Assembly: GCF_000763945.1 (NCBI RefSeq)
Contig: NZ_JQFJ01000002.1
Span: forward strand, 2,283,501-2,347,500
Direction of reading: 5' to 3'
From: Sphingopyxis sp. MWB1
Lineage (GTDB): Bacteria > Pseudomonadota > Alphaproteobacteria > Sphingomonadales > Sphingomonadaceae
Length of the DNA: 64,000 bases
How positions within the stretch are numbered: position 1 is the first letter of the stretch; every line of letters begins with the position of its first letter. The notes below the pieces were generated by a model. That model was not told where the DNA came from. It did no database searches and saw only the letters and a program-made list of their open reading frames with translations. The position numbers and the translations under genes are program-made. Positions 43,467 through 52,742 of the stretch are shown piece by piece.

Positions 43467-43921
43467 CAGGCTATCTCTTGTTTGCCGACTTGCTTGGGAC
43501 AGATGCGGCGCGACAAATTGCCGCGTACGCGCTCGACGAGGCGGGTGAGCTGATCGATTTCCGCAGCGCTCAGGCCCTCGGTGGCTTCGGCGACGAGCGC
43601 GTCAGTGGTCGGGGCAATGCTGTTGAGCAATTGCTGCGCGTGCGGGGTCAGATAAAGCAGCCAGGCCCGGCGATCGGTGGGATCGGCGCGCCGCTCCATC
43701 AATCCCGCTTCGGCCAACCGGTCTACCATGCGTGACAGGGTAATGGGCTCGACTTCGATCAACTCGGCAAGCGGGCCCTGCCTTATGCCTTCGTGGCGGC
43801 GCAGATAGATCATCAGCCGCCATTGCAACGCCGTTACCCCGCTGCCTTTGGTGCGTGCGTTGAAGGCACGCCGGAAAAGCCGTGCCGTGTCATTTAACAG
43901 AAAGCCCAGAGTTTCACTCAT
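43466..43921 (-). CDS. MarR-family repressor of the efflux operon
   Basis: A 151-aa MarR regulator. The winged helix is visible as WRLMIYLRRHEGIRQGPLAE, IEVEPITLSRMVDRLAEAGL and the wing RRADPTDRRAWLLYLT. Dimerisation helices flank it. As first gene of marR-emrA-emrB, with a near-perfect palindrome just upstream, it is most likely the local ligand-responsive repressor. The ligand is probably one of the pump's substrates, by analogy with other MarR-type loci. Confidence 0.9.
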   Translation of the reverse strand: MSETLGFLLNDTARLFRRAFNARTKGSGVTALQWRLMIYLRRHEGIRQGPLAELIEVEPITLSRMVDRLAEAGLMERRADPTDRRAWLLYLTPHAQQLLNSIAPTTDALVAEATEGLSAAEIDQLTRLVERVRGNLSRRICPKQVGKQEIA

Positions 43922-43931
43922 AGCGCGCTAT

Positions 43932-43951
43932 ATAATAGCAATAGCTACTAT
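43932..43951 (-). promoter_or_regulatory. Candidate MarR operator
   Basis: ATAATAGC-AATA-GCTACTAT, an 8-bp inverted repeat with one mismatch, ends 11 bp before the marR start codon in an AT-rich stretch that probably also holds the -10 region. Its size and place fit autoregulation of marR-emrA-emrB. Confidence 0.6.
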
Positions 43952-44046
43952 ATCAAGATATTGCGAGGGGTGTTTCATTCGCTGCCAAACTGGCCCTTTC
44001 CCCGCGCTGCGCTTGCCTCGCGCCCAAATATGGGCAGGATGTGGGC

Positions 44047-44694
44047 GTGAGCCTCTCCGCTGATCTTTTCTGGTCCTTCCGTTCGCCTTACAGCTATCTG
44101 GCCATCGGGCGTTATCGTGCGCTTGCCGCTTCGCATGCGCTGACCATCAATGTGCGTCCGGTTTATCCGTTGGCCATTCGCCAACCCGATTTTTTTGAGC
44201 GCAGCCACCCCAATTGGCTCAGCTATACAATGCGCGACATGGTGCGCGTCGCCCAATTCCACGGCATTCCCTTTGGCCCGCCCCGCCCCGATCCAATTGT
44301 CCAAAATATCGCCACCCGCGCGATTGCGCAGGAACAGCCGTATATTTATCGGCTGACCCGGCTGGGGCAGGCGGCCTCGCGGCGCGGACAAAGTCTTGCC
44401 TTTTGCGAGGAAGTGGCCCGGCTCATCTGGGGCGGGGTGCAGGACTGGCATCAGGGCGACCATATGGCCAAGGCCGCAGCGCGCGCGGGGCTCGACCTCG
44501 CCGAACTGGATGCTGAAGCCGCCAGCGACGCCCAGGCGCTCGACAAGGAAATCGCCGCCAATCAGGTTGCGCTCGAAATCTCCGGCCATTGGGGGGTGCC
44601 GACATTGGTGTTCGAGGGGGAACCCTTTTTCGGACAGGATCGGATCGACATGGCCAAATGGCGCATGGAGCAAAAGGGGCTGAAGCCGCGATAG
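44047..44694 (+). CDS. DsbA-family protein, 2-hydroxychromene-2-carboxylate isomerase-like
   Basis: A 215-aa thioredoxin-fold protein of the HCCA isomerase/kappa GST group. It begins LSADLFWSFRSPYSYLAI, with the SPYSYL motif where glutathione and the catalytic serine sit, and ends with the isomerase-like GVPTLVFEGEPFFGQDRID. The DsbA CxxC pair is absent, so it is not a thiol oxidase. HCCA isomerase works in naphthalene breakdown, but no such genes are near and the true substrate may differ. The GTG at 44047 has AGGA seven bases upstream; a GTG at 44041 is the alternative. Confidence 0.8.
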   Translation: MSLSADLFWSFRSPYSYLAIGRYRALAASHALTINVRPVYPLAIRQPDFFERSHPNWLSYTMRDMVRVAQFHGIPFGPPRPDPIVQNIATRAIAQEQPYIYRLTRLGQAASRRGQSLAFCEEVARLIWGGVQDWHQGDHMAKAAARAGLDLAELDAEAASDAQALDKEIAANQVALEISGHWGVPTLVFEGEPFFGQDRIDMAKWRMEQKGLKPR

Positions 44695-44744
44695 GAGGCA
44701 GGGGCTGCGATCGCTCCTCTTTCCTGCTGACCACCCCGAACAAT

Positions 44745-44819
44745 CGTCATTCCGGGCTTGATCCGGAATCCATAGCCGCGCCGTTGGGCTGGATCCCGGA
44801 TCAAGTCCGGGATGACGAG
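44745..44819. repeat. Dispersed palindromic repeat, inverted pair (copy A)
   Basis: A left unit beginning CGTCATTCCGGGCTTGATCC and a right unit ending GATCAAGTCCGGGATGACGA are inverted relative to each other and 13 bp apart, with a few mismatches. Each unit is itself partly palindromic. The same sequence recurs at 52743-52824 and 58592-58643. It fills most of the 217-bp gap before the hydrolase gene. Confidence 0.8.
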
Positions 44820-44911
44820 GACGAGGAGGACAATGTCGGCAATCGATCCTTCGCGGCCCGTCCCCCCTTGCCCGGTTGCATGAGCCCGTACAGAGCGCGT
44901 AAAGCAGCAGC

Positions 44912-45670
44912 ATGACGATCGATCCCGAATTTTTCGAAGCGCGCGATGGCGTGCGGCTGGCGTGGCGCGAAATGGGGGCAGCGGACGGCCCGGTGTTGAT
45001 CCTGCTGCACGGTCTCTTTTCCAGCGCAGAGGTGAACTGGATCAAATTCGGCACCGCGGCGCGCATCGCCGAAGAAGGCTATCGGCTGATCCTGCCCGAT
45101 CTGCGCGCGCATGGCGACAGCGCTGCGCCGCATGAGGCCGATCATTATCCGCCCGATGTGCTGGTGCAGGATCTGGAGGATCTGATCGCGCATCTGGGGC
45201 TCACGGATTTTGACCTTGGCGGCTTTTCGCTGGGTGCGCGGACGAGTGCGCGCGCGGTCGTGGGCGGGCTGAAACCCCGGCGTCTCATCCTTGCGGGCAT
45301 GGGGCTTGCGGGACTTGCGGGCTGGCAAAGGCGCGGCGATTTCTTTCAGCGCGCCATCGCCGAATTTGACACCGCCAAGCGCGGCGATCCGACCTGGCTG
45401 TCGATCCAGTTCATGAAGACGATGAAGGTCGACCGCATTGCGGCCGGTCATTTGCTCAACAGTTTTACCGATACGTCGCCCGATGCCTTGTCGGCGCTCG
45501 ACATGCCGGTGCTGGTCGTTTGCGGTGAGGATGATCAGGACAATGGTTCGGCGGAGGAACTGGCCGACCATCTGGCCGATGCCCGGCTTGCGACTATCCC
45601 CGGCACCCATATGTCGAGCGTGACCGAGGCGGCGCTTGGCGAAGCCATCGCCCATTTCCTCACCGCTTGA
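44912..45670 (+). CDS. Alpha/beta-hydrolase fold protein
   Basis: A 252-aa soluble hydrolase. The oxyanion-hole stretch LILLHGLFSSAEVNW, the nucleophile elbow GGFSLGAR, the acidic residue in VVCGEDDQDNG and the histidine in IPGTHMSSV give a complete catalytic triad. No signal peptide is visible. Substrate is unknown; relatives include esterases and lactonases. The ATG at 44912 begins the first strand, MTIDPEFFEARDGVRLAWRE. It is followed 77 bp later by the M2 peptidase gene, and the two may be cotranscribed. Confidence 0.88.
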   Translation: MTIDPEFFEARDGVRLAWREMGAADGPVLILLHGLFSSAEVNWIKFGTAARIAEEGYRLILPDLRAHGDSAAPHEADHYPPDVLVQDLEDLIAHLGLTDFDLGGFSLGARTSARAVVGGLKPRRLILAGMGLAGLAGWQRRGDFFQRAIAEFDTAKRGDPTWLSIQFMKTMKVDRIAAGHLLNSFTDTSPDALSALDMPVLVVCGEDDQDNGSAEELADHLADARLATIPGTHMSSVTEAALGEAIAHFLTA

Positions 45671-45747
45671 CCCGGCAGGCCGGGAGCGTCAATCTGGAAG
45701 GCATAGCGCGCACGAGCGCCCTGTCATTCTTCAGAGGACCAATCCCC

Positions 45748-47595
45748 ATGAGAGCCATGATTTCCAGCCTGTCGCTCGCCATGTCGCTTGCGCTGGCGAG
45801 CCCCGTTCTTTCCGCTGAAAAGGCAAAGGATAACGCGACGTCCAAACAGGCGGCGCCGACGGCCGCCGATGCCGACGCCTTTGTCGCGGCGGTCGAAAAG
45901 GATCTGTTCGACTATTCGGTCGAGGCGAGCCAGGTCAATTGGGTCAACTCGACCTATATCACCGAGGATACCGACGCGATGGCGGCGCGGATCAATGCGG
46001 TGGGAACCGAAAAATCGGTCCAATATGCACTCGAAGCCGCCAAATATATGAATATTCCGGGGCTCAGCGCCGATACGAAGCGCAAGCTCGACATCTTGCG
46101 CACCGGCCTCGTCCTGCCCGCGCCAACCAGCCCCGGCGCCGCGACCGAACTTAATCAGATCGCGACAAACCTCCAGTCGCAATACGGCAAGGGCCGCGGC
46201 ACGCTGAATGGCAAGGAGATTTCGGGATCGGATATTGAGGCGGAGATGGGCAATCTCGACCATAGCCCCGCCGAATTTGCCGAAATGTGGACCAGCTGGC
46301 ACGATAATGTCGGCGCGCCGATGAAGGATGATTATGCCCGCATGGTGAGCATCGCCAATGCGGGGGCAAAGGAATTGGGTTTTGCCAATACCGGCGCCAT
46401 GTGGCGGTCAGGCTATGACATGACGCCCGAGGAATTTGCGCAGATGACCGAGCGTCTGTGGCAGGAAGTCAAGCCGCTCTACATGGCGCTTCACACCTAT
46501 GTCCGTTCCAAACTGAACGAGAAATATGGCGACGCCGTCCAGCCCAAAACCGGCCCGATCCGCGCCGATCTGCTCGGCAATATGTGGGCGCAGGAATGGG
46601 GCAATATCTATCCGCTCGTCGCGCCCGAGGGTGCGGGCGACCTTGGCTATGATATTGGCGACCTGCTCAAGGCCAAGGGGCAGGGTCCGCTTGACATGGT
46701 GAAGACGGGGGAGAATTTCTATTCCTCGCTCGGCTTTGAACCGCTCCCGGACACGTTCTGGAAACGCAGCATGTTCACCAAGCCTGCTGACCGCGAGGTC
46801 GTCTGCCATGCCTCGGCCTGGGATATCGACAACAAGGACGATATCCGCATCAAAATGTGCATCAAGGTGAACGCCGACGATTTCGTCACCATTCACCATG
46901 AGCTGGGGCATAATTATTATCAGCGCGCCTATAAGGCACAGCCGTTCCTTTATCTTAACGGCGCGAACGACGGGTTCCACGAAGCGATTGGCGATTTCGT
47001 CGCCTTGTCGATTACCCCGCAATATCTGGTGGATATCAACCTTCTCGATCCCGCCACGGTGCCGAGCGCCGGCAAGGATATCGGCTTGTTGCTGCGGCAG
47101 GCGATGGACAAGGTCGCCTTCCTTCCCTTTGGCCTGCTGGTAGATCGCTGGCGCTGGGGCGTGTTCGACGGCACGATCAAGCCCGCGAATTACAATCAGG
47201 CCTGGACCCAGCTGCGCCTGCAATATCAGGGTATCGTCCCCCCGGGCGAGCGACCGGCCAATGCCTTTGATCCCGGCGCCAAATATCATATCCCCGGCAA
47301 CACCCCCTATACGCGCTATTTCCTGGCGCGGATCCTGCAGTTCCAATTTTACGAAGCGGCGTGCAAACAGGCGGGCTGGACCGGCCCGCTGCATCGCTGC
47401 TCCTTCTTTGGCAACAAGGAAGTGGGCGAAAAGCTGAACGCTATGCTCGAAATGGGATCGTCCAAGCCATGGCCCGACGCGCTCGAAGCCTTTACCGGAA
47501 CGCGTGAAATGTCGGGCAAGGCGATGGCCGATTATTTCGCGCCGCTCAAAGCGTGGCTCGACGAACAGAATAAGGGCAAGCCGCAGGGCTGGTAA
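45748..47595 (+). CDS. M2-family peptidyl-dipeptidase (ACE-like), secreted
   Basis: A 615-aa zinc peptidase related to angiotensin-converting enzyme. A signal peptide (MISSLSLAMSLALASPVLSA) directs it to the periplasm. The zinc motif HHELGH lies near residues 381-386, with the third ligand Glu in FHEAIGD near 412; WDIDNKDDIRIKMC and YHIPGNTPYTRYFLA are also ACE-like. It would remove C-terminal dipeptides. The ATG at 45748 has AGAGGA nine bases upstream; the longer frame is not a signal peptide. Single-domain length agrees with bacterial M2 enzymes. Confidence 0.93.
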   Translation: MRAMISSLSLAMSLALASPVLSAEKAKDNATSKQAAPTAADADAFVAAVEKDLFDYSVEASQVNWVNSTYITEDTDAMAARINAVGTEKSVQYALEAAKYMNIPGLSADTKRKLDILRTGLVLPAPTSPGAATELNQIATNLQSQYGKGRGTLNGKEISGSDIEAEMGNLDHSPAEFAEMWTSWHDNVGAPMKDDYARMVSIANAGAKELGFANTGAMWRSGYDMTPEEFAQMTERLWQEVKPLYMALHTYVRSKLNEKYGDAVQPKTGPIRADLLGNMWAQEWGNIYPLVAPEGAGDLGYDIGDLLKAKGQGPLDMVKTGENFYSSLGFEPLPDTFWKRSMFTKPADREVVCHASAWDIDNKDDIRIKMCIKVNADDFVTIHHELGHNYYQRAYKAQPFLYLNGANDGFHEAIGDFVALSITPQYLVDINLLDPATVPSAGKDIGLLLRQAMDKVAFLPFGLLVDRWRWGVFDGTIKPANYNQAWTQLRLQYQGIVPPGERPANAFDPGAKYHIPGNTPYTRYFLARILQFQFYEAACKQAGWTGPLHRCSFFGNKEVGEKLNAMLEMGSSKPWPDALEAFTGTREMSGKAMADYFAPLKAWLDEQNKGKPQGW

Positions 47596-47621
47596 TCTTC
47601 ACCTGTTCAGAAGCGAAAGGC

Positions 47622-47651
47622 GCCGGGAGGGGCAATCTCTCCCGGCCCTTT
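47622..47651 (+). terminator. Terminator after M2 peptidase
   Basis: GCCGGGAG (47622-47629) pairs with CTCCCGGC (47639-47646) around a 9-nt loop and is followed by CCTTTTC. It lies 27 bp past the stop, in the gap between convergent genes. Confidence 0.65.
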
Positions 47652-47668
47652 TCATGGATGCACTGGCT

Positions 47669-48025
47669 TCAGTAAGTGATCAGCCGGTCGTCTGCCGAAA
47701 CCGCGGCAAGAAAGCTGACGACCCCGCCCGCCTTGATACCGTCGACGATGCGGTCTGCGGTGAGGTTGGCGAGCGCAAGTCCCGATTGGCACACGATAAT
47801 CTCGACCCCGCTTGCCAGCGCTTCGTCGATCAATTCGTTGAGGCCCGGGAGCCCCATAGCGCGCCGCGCGCCGTCGCCGGCAAAGCCCGCAGGTGCACGC
47901 AGCATCGCTGCGGCATCGCCCTGCACGAACAGACGCGCCGACTGCCCCAGCGCCACGGCCGCAATGGCGGTCTCCAGCGCAGCGCAAAAACGCCGCCCCT
48001 CTGCCGCTGCAATCATGATATTCAT
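47669..48025 (-). CDS. DsrE/TusD-like family protein
   Basis: A 118-aa protein with the DsrE-like alpha/beta fold: MNIMIAAAEGRRFCAALETA, ALGQSARLFVQGDAAAML, ASGVEIIVCQSGLALANLT, SFLAAVSADDRLITY. DsrE relatives take part in sulfur relay or peroxiredoxin-like chemistry; Cys near residue 80 (VCQSG) is the candidate active residue. The ATG at 48025 overlaps the TGA of the E1-like enzyme (ATGA), which hints that they work together in sulfur transfer. That partnership is inference. Confidence 0.8.
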   Translation of the reverse strand: MNIMIAAAEGRRFCAALETAIAAVALGQSARLFVQGDAAAMLRAPAGFAGDGARRAMGLPGLNELIDEALASGVEIIVCQSGLALANLTADRIVDGIKAGGVVSFLAAVSADDRLITY

Positions 48026-48771
48026 CCCCGGCAAATCGGGCACTCCGCTTCCTTGGAGACGCCGACCTCGCGCCAGCGGCGTTCCAGCATGTCAAGGATA
48101 GCGAGGCGTCCCGATAGCGACCGGCCCCAGCCGCTCAGCGCCCGTACGGCTTCCAGGGCAGCCATCGTTCCGACCATGCCGGCGATCCCGCCCATCACTC
48201 CCGTCTCGGCGCAGTTGATCCCCGGGCGGTCGGGATCATCGCCGACCAGACAGGCATAGCAGGGCCGGTCAGCGCGCCAGCCTTCATAGAGCGCGACCTG
48301 CCCTTCAAAGGCGCCGATGGCAGCAGAGAGCAGCGGGATGTGCAGCGCAACCGCCGCACGATTGACCGTCAGCCGCGTCGCGAAATTATCGCATCCATCG
48401 AGGATCAGGGACGCGCCCTTCAGCAGCGCCTCGGCATTGCCTGCCTCTATCCGCTCGATACGCGGAACCACCTCGACATGCGGGTTGATCCGCCGGGCGG
48501 CCTCTGCCGCGACTGCGGCCTTCGGTGCGCCGATATCGGCATCGGTAAAAAGGGGCTGGCGGTGAAGGTTGGAGCGCTCCACCCGATCATCGTCGATGAT
48601 CGTCAGCCCCCCAACCCCGGCGGCCGCGAGATAGGTGATAGCGGGACAGCCGATCCCGCCCGCGCCGATGATCGCGACATGCGCCGCCTTCAGCCTGGCC
48701 TGACCGGCGCCGCCAAATTGCGGCAGGATGATCTGGCGCGCATAGCGATCAAGTTCGGCGTCGCTGAGCAA
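48022..48771 (-). CDS. HesA/MoeB/ThiF-family E1-like adenylyltransferase
   Basis: A 249-aa E1-like enzyme that would adenylate the C-terminus of a ubiquitin-like sulfur carrier (ThiS, MoaD or similar). The nucleotide loop is VAIIGAGGIGCPAITYLAAA, with DDDRVERSNLHRQPLF next; zinc cysteines are in CYACLVG and CPICRG at the C-terminus, and NCAETGVMGG holds the candidate catalytic cysteine. No rhodanese domain is attached. The TTG start adjoins the dut stop; no strong ribosome site is seen, so coupling to dut is likely. Which carrier it serves cannot be told. Confidence 0.88.
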   Translation of the reverse strand: MLSDAELDRYARQIILPQFGGAGQARLKAAHVAIIGAGGIGCPAITYLAAAGVGGLTIIDDDRVERSNLHRQPLFTDADIGAPKAAVAAEAARRINPHVEVVPRIERIEAGNAEALLKGASLILDGCDNFATRLTVNRAAVALHIPLLSAAIGAFEGQVALYEGWRADRPCYACLVGDDPDRPGINCAETGVMGGIAGMVGTMAALEAVRALSGWGRSLSGRLAILDMLERRWREVGVSKEAECPICRG

Positions 48772-48774
48772 GGG

Positions 48775-49293
48775 TCAGGAGCGCCGTGTCTTGACCGCGG
48801 CAAGCGAGCCCATGGCGGCGGGCGCGCCCATGCCGGTCGATCCGAAGCCGCCTGCGCCGCGCGCGGTTTCATCAAGGCTTTCGACTTCGACAAAGGCCGC
48901 GCGCTGAACCGGCGCGGGAACGATCTGCGCGATGCGTTCGCCGCGTTTGATCTCGAAATTCTCCTCGCCCAGATTGGCGAGGATGACTTTCACTTCGCCG
49001 CGATAATCGCTGTCGATCGTGCCCGGGGTGTTGAGGCAGGTAATGCCATGTTTGAGCGCCAGTCCCGAACGCGGGCGCACCTGCACCTCATATCCCGTCG
49101 GAATGGCGATGGCGAAGCCGGTCGCCACCGCATGGCGCGCACCGGGACGCAGGGTCAGCGTTTCAGCCGCGACAATATCCATCCCCGCCGCGCCCTCGCT
49201 GGCATAGGCGGGCAGTGGCAGCCCGCCGCCATTGGGCAGGCGCTGAATGGCGATATCAATCGGTTTCGGGGGGGATGCGTCGGTCGAGCTCAT
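48775..49293 (-). CDS. dut: Deoxyuridine 5'-triphosphate nucleotidohydrolase
   Basis: dUTPase (172 aa) hydrolyses dUTP to dUMP, limiting uracil in DNA and supplying dTMP synthesis. The five trimeric motifs are visible: [39 protein letters not shown] and the C-terminal lid [10 protein letters not shown] 15-residue extension follows the lid. The ATG at 49293 lies inside the 3' end of coaBC (about 38-bp overlap), a compact arrangement usual for alphaproteobacterial coaBC-dut. Confidence 0.96.
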   Translation of the reverse strand: MSSTDASPPKPIDIAIQRLPNGGGLPLPAYASEGAAGMDIVAAETLTLRPGARHAVATGFAIAIPTGYEVQVRPRSGLALKHGITCLNTPGTIDSDYRGEVKVILANLGEENFEIKRGERIAQIVPAPVQRAAFVEVESLDETARGAGGFGSTGMGAPAAMGSLAAVKTRRS

Positions 49294-50524
49294 CGGCAAT
49301 TTTTTCCATCAATTTGCGCGCGACTGCTTCCTTGGGCAGGCGCTTCCAACTGTCCACCCCGTCATGGCTGACGATATGGACGCGATTATTTTCGCCGCCC
49401 ATCGGGTCGGCGGACACGTCATTGGCGACGATCCAGTCGCAGCCCTTGCGAACGCGCTTGGCCTTGGCATGGTCCAGCACGTCATTGGTTTCCGCGGCAA
49501 AGCCGACGAGCAGCGCGGGGCGTTTCGGATGCTCGGCCAGCCCCGCCAAAATATCGGGATTTTCGGTCAGTGCCAGCGGAGGCACCTTGCCGCTGCCATC
49601 CTTTTTGATTTTTTGCGCGCTGGTATCGGCGGCGCGCCAGTCGGCGACGGCGGCGACCATGATGGCGGCATCGACGGGCAGGCCGTCCGCGACTTCTTCG
49701 GCCATTTCGCGTGCGCTTTCGACATCGACGCGGATCACCCCCGGCGGAGTGGGCAGCGATACCGGCCCTGCGATCAACAGCACGTCGGCGCCCGCCTCCG
49801 CGGCGGCGGCGGCAATGGCAAAGCCCTGCTTTCCGCTGGAGCGATTGGCGATATAGCGCACCGGATCTATCGGCTCATGCGTCGGCCCCGCGGTGATGAG
49901 GATGCGCCGTCCATAAAGCGGACGGCGCCGCGACGGCGCAAAGTCGGGCTGACCTGCCAGCGCCGGCAGCGGCAGGGGGGTGGCCGTCCGCAGCGCCTCG
50001 ACAATCGCATCGTGGATCGCTTCGGGCTCAGGCAGGCGGCCGGGGCCAAATTCGCCACACGCCATCTCGCCCACATCGGGCTCCATCACCGTCACCCCGT
50101 CGCCGCGCAAGGTGGCGACATTGCGCTGGGTCGCGGGATGCAGCCACATGCGGACATTCATCGCGGGTGCGGCAAGCACGGGCTTGTCGGTGGCAAGCAG
50201 CAGGGTGGTCGCCAGATCATCGGCAAGGCCCTGGGCCATCTTGGCCATCAGATCGGCGGTGGCGGGCGCGACCACGACCAGATCGGCCTCGCGGCTGAGC
50301 TGGATATGCCCCATCTCGACCTCGTCCTTGAGGTCGAACAGGCTGGTATGAACCTTGTTCTCCGAAAGCGCCGCGAGCGTCATCGGCGTTACAAATTGCT
50401 CGCCCGCGCGGGTGAGGACGCAGCGCACCTCATGCCCCGATTTGCGAAGCAGGCGCAGAAGCTCGATGCTCTTGTACGCGGCGATGCCGCCGCCGATGAT
50501 GAGCAGGATGCGTTTTGCGGCCAT
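49256..50524 (-). CDS. coaBC: Phosphopantothenoylcysteine synthetase/decarboxylase CoaBC
   Basis: A 422-aa bifunctional enzyme of coenzyme A synthesis. The N-terminal flavin decarboxylase (CoaC) shows [28 protein letters not shown] and the catalytic cysteine in [15 protein letters not shown]. The C-terminal synthetase (CoaB) shows [20 protein letters not shown] and SSGKQG. The ATG at 50524 has GGGGG seven bases upstream and lies 2 bp past the ccdB stop. In related genomes it usually follows ubiB; here sulP and ccdAB intervene. Confidence 0.97.
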   Translation of the reverse strand: MAAKRILLIIGGGIAAYKSIELLRLLRKSGHEVRCVLTRAGEQFVTPMTLAALSENKVHTSLFDLKDEVEMGHIQLSREADLVVVAPATADLMAKMAQGLADDLATTLLLATDKPVLAAPAMNVRMWLHPATQRNVATLRGDGVTVMEPDVGEMACGEFGPGRLPEPEAIHDAIVEALRTATPLPLPALAGQPDFAPSRRRPLYGRRILITAGPTHEPIDPVRYIANRSSGKQGFAIAAAAAEAGADVLLIAGPVSLPTPPGVIRVDVESAREMAEEVADGLPVDAAIMVAAVADWRAADTSAQKIKKDGSGKVPPLALTENPDILAGLAEHPKRPALLVGFAAETNDVLDHAKAKRVRKGCDWIVANDVSADPMGGENNRVHIVSHDGVDSWKRLPKEAVARKLMEKIADELDRRIPPETD

Positions 50525-50526
50525 CG

Positions 50527-50823
50527 TCAAACCCCCGTCAGCAGCACGTCGAGCGCGTCGATAATGACAAAGCCGTGATCGCCGAGGCTCACGACGAAGT
50601 CGCCCAACTGACCAGCCGGAACGGCGGCTGCAAACTGCGTATACATGACATATTCGGCGTCTTCGATCGAGAATAGCGGATTAAGGCGGCAGGCAATCAC
50701 CTCGAACTGGTCGGCGGGGAGCAAAGGCACGACGAAGCGCGTGTCGAGATGGTCGAGCAGGTCCGACTGGCAATCGACGACCAGATCGCCGTCAGGCGTG
50801 CGCCACACGTCGAATTGCGCCAT
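50527..50823 (-). CDS. ccdB: CcdB-type toxin
   Basis: A 98-aa CcdB-family toxin. The F-plasmid protein poisons DNA gyrase. The sequence MAQFDVWRTPDGDLVVDCQS, DLLDHLDTRFVVPLLP and YVMYTQFAAAVPAGQLG fits the family. The C-terminus reads LLTGV, whereas F-plasmid CcdB ends in Trp-Gly-Ile, residues needed for gyrase poisoning, so the tryptophan is missing and potency may be reduced. Its ATG overlaps the ccdA TGA (TGATG), and its stop lies 2 bp before coaBC. Confidence 0.9.
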   Translation of the reverse strand: MAQFDVWRTPDGDLVVDCQSDLLDHLDTRFVVPLLPADQFEVIACRLNPLFSIEDAEYVMYTQFAAAVPAGQLGDFVVSLGDHGFVIIDALDVLLTGV

Positions 50824-51068
50824 CAGAACAACCGATATTTGGCGAGTGGCAGGCCATGTTTGCGGACATAGTCATTGGAGGCCTCAATCGCGGCGCGATT
50901 TTCTTCCTTCCATTTGTCCCAGCGCGCTTTTTTCACCTCTGCGGCCAAACCGGTCTGGCACGCCTCGCTGACATTTATACCGAGCTTCCGCGCCTCTTCG
51001 ACCAGCTCGGCGCTCAGCGTAACATTGGTGGCTTTCTTCGGCCCCTCGAATCGCGCTGGACGGTTCAT
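50823..51068 (-). CDS. ccdA: CcdA-type antitoxin
   Basis: An 81-aa CcdA-family antitoxin. The N-terminal ribbon-helix-helix part (ATNVTLSAELVEEARKLGIN) binds operator DNA, and the C-terminal disordered region (RWDKWKEENRAAIEASNDYV) wraps the toxin. It ends PLAKYRLF. The ATG at 51068 has AAGGAG about seven bases upstream; an ATG two codons earlier is too close to it. A perfect palindrome 13 bp upstream is its likely operator. Confidence 0.9.
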   Translation of the reverse strand: MNRPARFEGPKKATNVTLSAELVEEARKLGINVSEACQTGLAAEVKKARWDKWKEENRAAIEASNDYVRKHGLPLAKYRLF

Positions 51069-51080
51069 CGCCATTCTCCT

Positions 51081-51099
51081 TGCGCATAAGCTATGCGCA
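51081..51099 (-). promoter_or_regulatory. ccdAB operator palindrome
   Basis: TGCGCATA-AGC-TATGCGCA, a perfect 8-bp inverted repeat with 3-bp spacer, lies between the sulP stop (51113) and the ccdA start (51068). Ribbon-helix-helix antitoxins with their toxins repress at such sites, so this is the probable autoregulatory operator. Confidence 0.72.
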
Positions 51100-51112
51100 T
51101 ATGGAGCGATGA

Positions 51113-52600
51113 TCAATGACCGACCATGCCGAGGCTCGCGAACGGTTTTTGGTGCTCCCCATATTTGTCGACCATCGTGGCGCTGGCTTCGTTGAGGCCG
51201 GTGACCTCGACCGTTTTTCCCTCGCCGCGCAGGCGCAGGACGATCTTGTCGAGCATGCCGGTCGCCGAAATGTCCCAAAAATGCGCTTCGTGCACATCAA
51301 TGATCACTGTTTCGATCGCATCTTCGCCAAATTCCATCGCTTCATAGAGCATGTCGACCGAGGCGAAGAAGATCTGGCCGCCGATGACATAACGGCGCGT
51401 TTTGCCCTCGACCCGCGTCTCGATGGTCAGCAGCTGCCGCACCTTCCACGCAAAGAAAATACCCGACAACAGCACACCGGTCAGCACGCCGATGGAAAGA
51501 TCATGCGTTGCGACGACCATCACCACGGTCGCGATCATCACGACATTCGACGGCCAGGGATGGTGCAGCGTTTCGGCAAAGCTTTTCCAGCGGAAGGTGG
51601 AGATGGAGACGAAGATCATCACCGCGACCAGCGCGGGCATAGGGATTTGCGCGACCCATGGCCCCAGTGCGACGATCAGGATGAGCAGCATCACGCCCGC
51701 GACAAAGGTGGAGAGGCGGCGGCGCCCGCCCGATTTTATGTTGATCACCGACTGGCCGATCATCGCACAGCCGCCCATGCCGCCGATGAAGCCGGTGACG
51801 AAATTGGCGAGGCCCTGACCCCAGGTTTCGCGCCGCTTGTCGCTGCGCGTTTCGGTCATATCGTCGACGATGGAGGCGGTGAGCAGGCTTTCGAGCAGGC
51901 CGACAGCCGCCATGGCGAGCGAATAGGGGGCGATGATCCGCAGCGTCTCCCACGTCAGCGGCACCTCGGGCAGATGGAACCATGGCACGCTGTCGGGCAG
52001 ATCGCCCATATCGCCGACGGTGAAGACATCGGCGCGGAAATAGATCGACACTGCCGCGAGGAGAATGATCGCCACCAGCGGCGAGGGAATGGCGGTGGTG
52101 AGGCGCGGCAGGCCATAGATGATCAGCAATCCCGCCGCGACCATGGCATAGGTGGTTAGCGTCATCGCCTCGCCGGTCAGCTGCGGCAATTGCGCCATGA
52201 AGATCAGGATCGCGAGCGCGTTGACAAAGCCGGTAATGACCGACCGCGAGACAAAGCGCATGAGCAGGTCGAGCCGCAGCAGCGCGGCAATGCCTTGGAA
52301 AATACCCATCAGGATCGTTGCGGCGAACAGATATTCGACGCCGTGGTCACGCACCAGCGGCACCACCAGCACGGCAACCGCAGCGGTCGCGGCGCTGATC
52401 ATTCCGGGGCGCCCGCCGACCATCGCAATGATGACGGCGATGGAGAAGCTGGCGTAGAGGCCGACGCGCGGATCGACCCCGGCGATGATCGAAAAGCCGA
52501 TAGCTTCGGGGATCAGCGCCAGCGCGACGACGAGGCCCGACAAAAATTCGGCGCGCGGGTTTGCGAGCCAGTCGCGGCGAAAGTCGTTGTGAAGGGCCAT
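51113..52600 (-). CDS. SulP-family anion transporter with STAS domain
   Basis: A 495-aa SLC26/SulP transporter, for sulfate, bicarbonate or another anion. About 12-14 hydrophobic segments start at [20 protein letters not shown] and include the family stretch [20 protein letters not shown] (about 275-294). A C-terminal STAS domain (about 385-495) shows [20 protein letters not shown], the usual regulatory part. The ATG at 52600 has GGAG five bases upstream; the longer frame is not membrane protein. It lies between ubiB and ccdAB, interrupting a block usually contiguous in alphaproteobacteria. Substrate is undetermined. Confidence 0.92.
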   Translation of the reverse strand: MALHNDFRRDWLANPRAEFLSGLVVALALIPEAIGFSIIAGVDPRVGLYASFSIAVIIAMVGGRPGMISAATAAVAVLVVPLVRDHGVEYLFAATILMGIFQGIAALLRLDLLMRFVSRSVITGFVNALAILIFMAQLPQLTGEAMTLTTYAMVAAGLLIIYGLPRLTTAIPSPLVAIILLAAVSIYFRADVFTVGDMGDLPDSVPWFHLPEVPLTWETLRIIAPYSLAMAAVGLLESLLTASIVDDMTETRSDKRRETWGQGLANFVTGFIGGMGGCAMIGQSVINIKSGGRRRLSTFVAGVMLLILIVALGPWVAQIPMPALVAVMIFVSISTFRWKSFAETLHHPWPSNVVMIATVVMVVATHDLSIGVLTGVLLSGIFFAWKVRQLLTIETRVEGKTRRYVIGGQIFFASVDMLYEAMEFGEDAIETVIIDVHEAHFWDISATGMLDKIVLRLRGEGKTVEVTGLNEASATMVDKYGEHQKPFASLGMVGH

Positions 52601-52742
52601 GCTTGCTCCGGTACGGATGCGCGCAACGGGCCTGCGAGGCCCGCAACATGCGCTTGGAATCGGGAATGCGCGGCCTTTAGGGGGAGATGGCCGCAAAATC
52701 CAGAGCGGACCGAAGGGGCGGCCGTCCCATGGTGCTTCATTT

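Noticed and set aside
49247-50578. 443-aa plus-strand ORF opposite coaBC
   Set aside because: Antisense shadow; coaBC has both domains intact on the minus strand.
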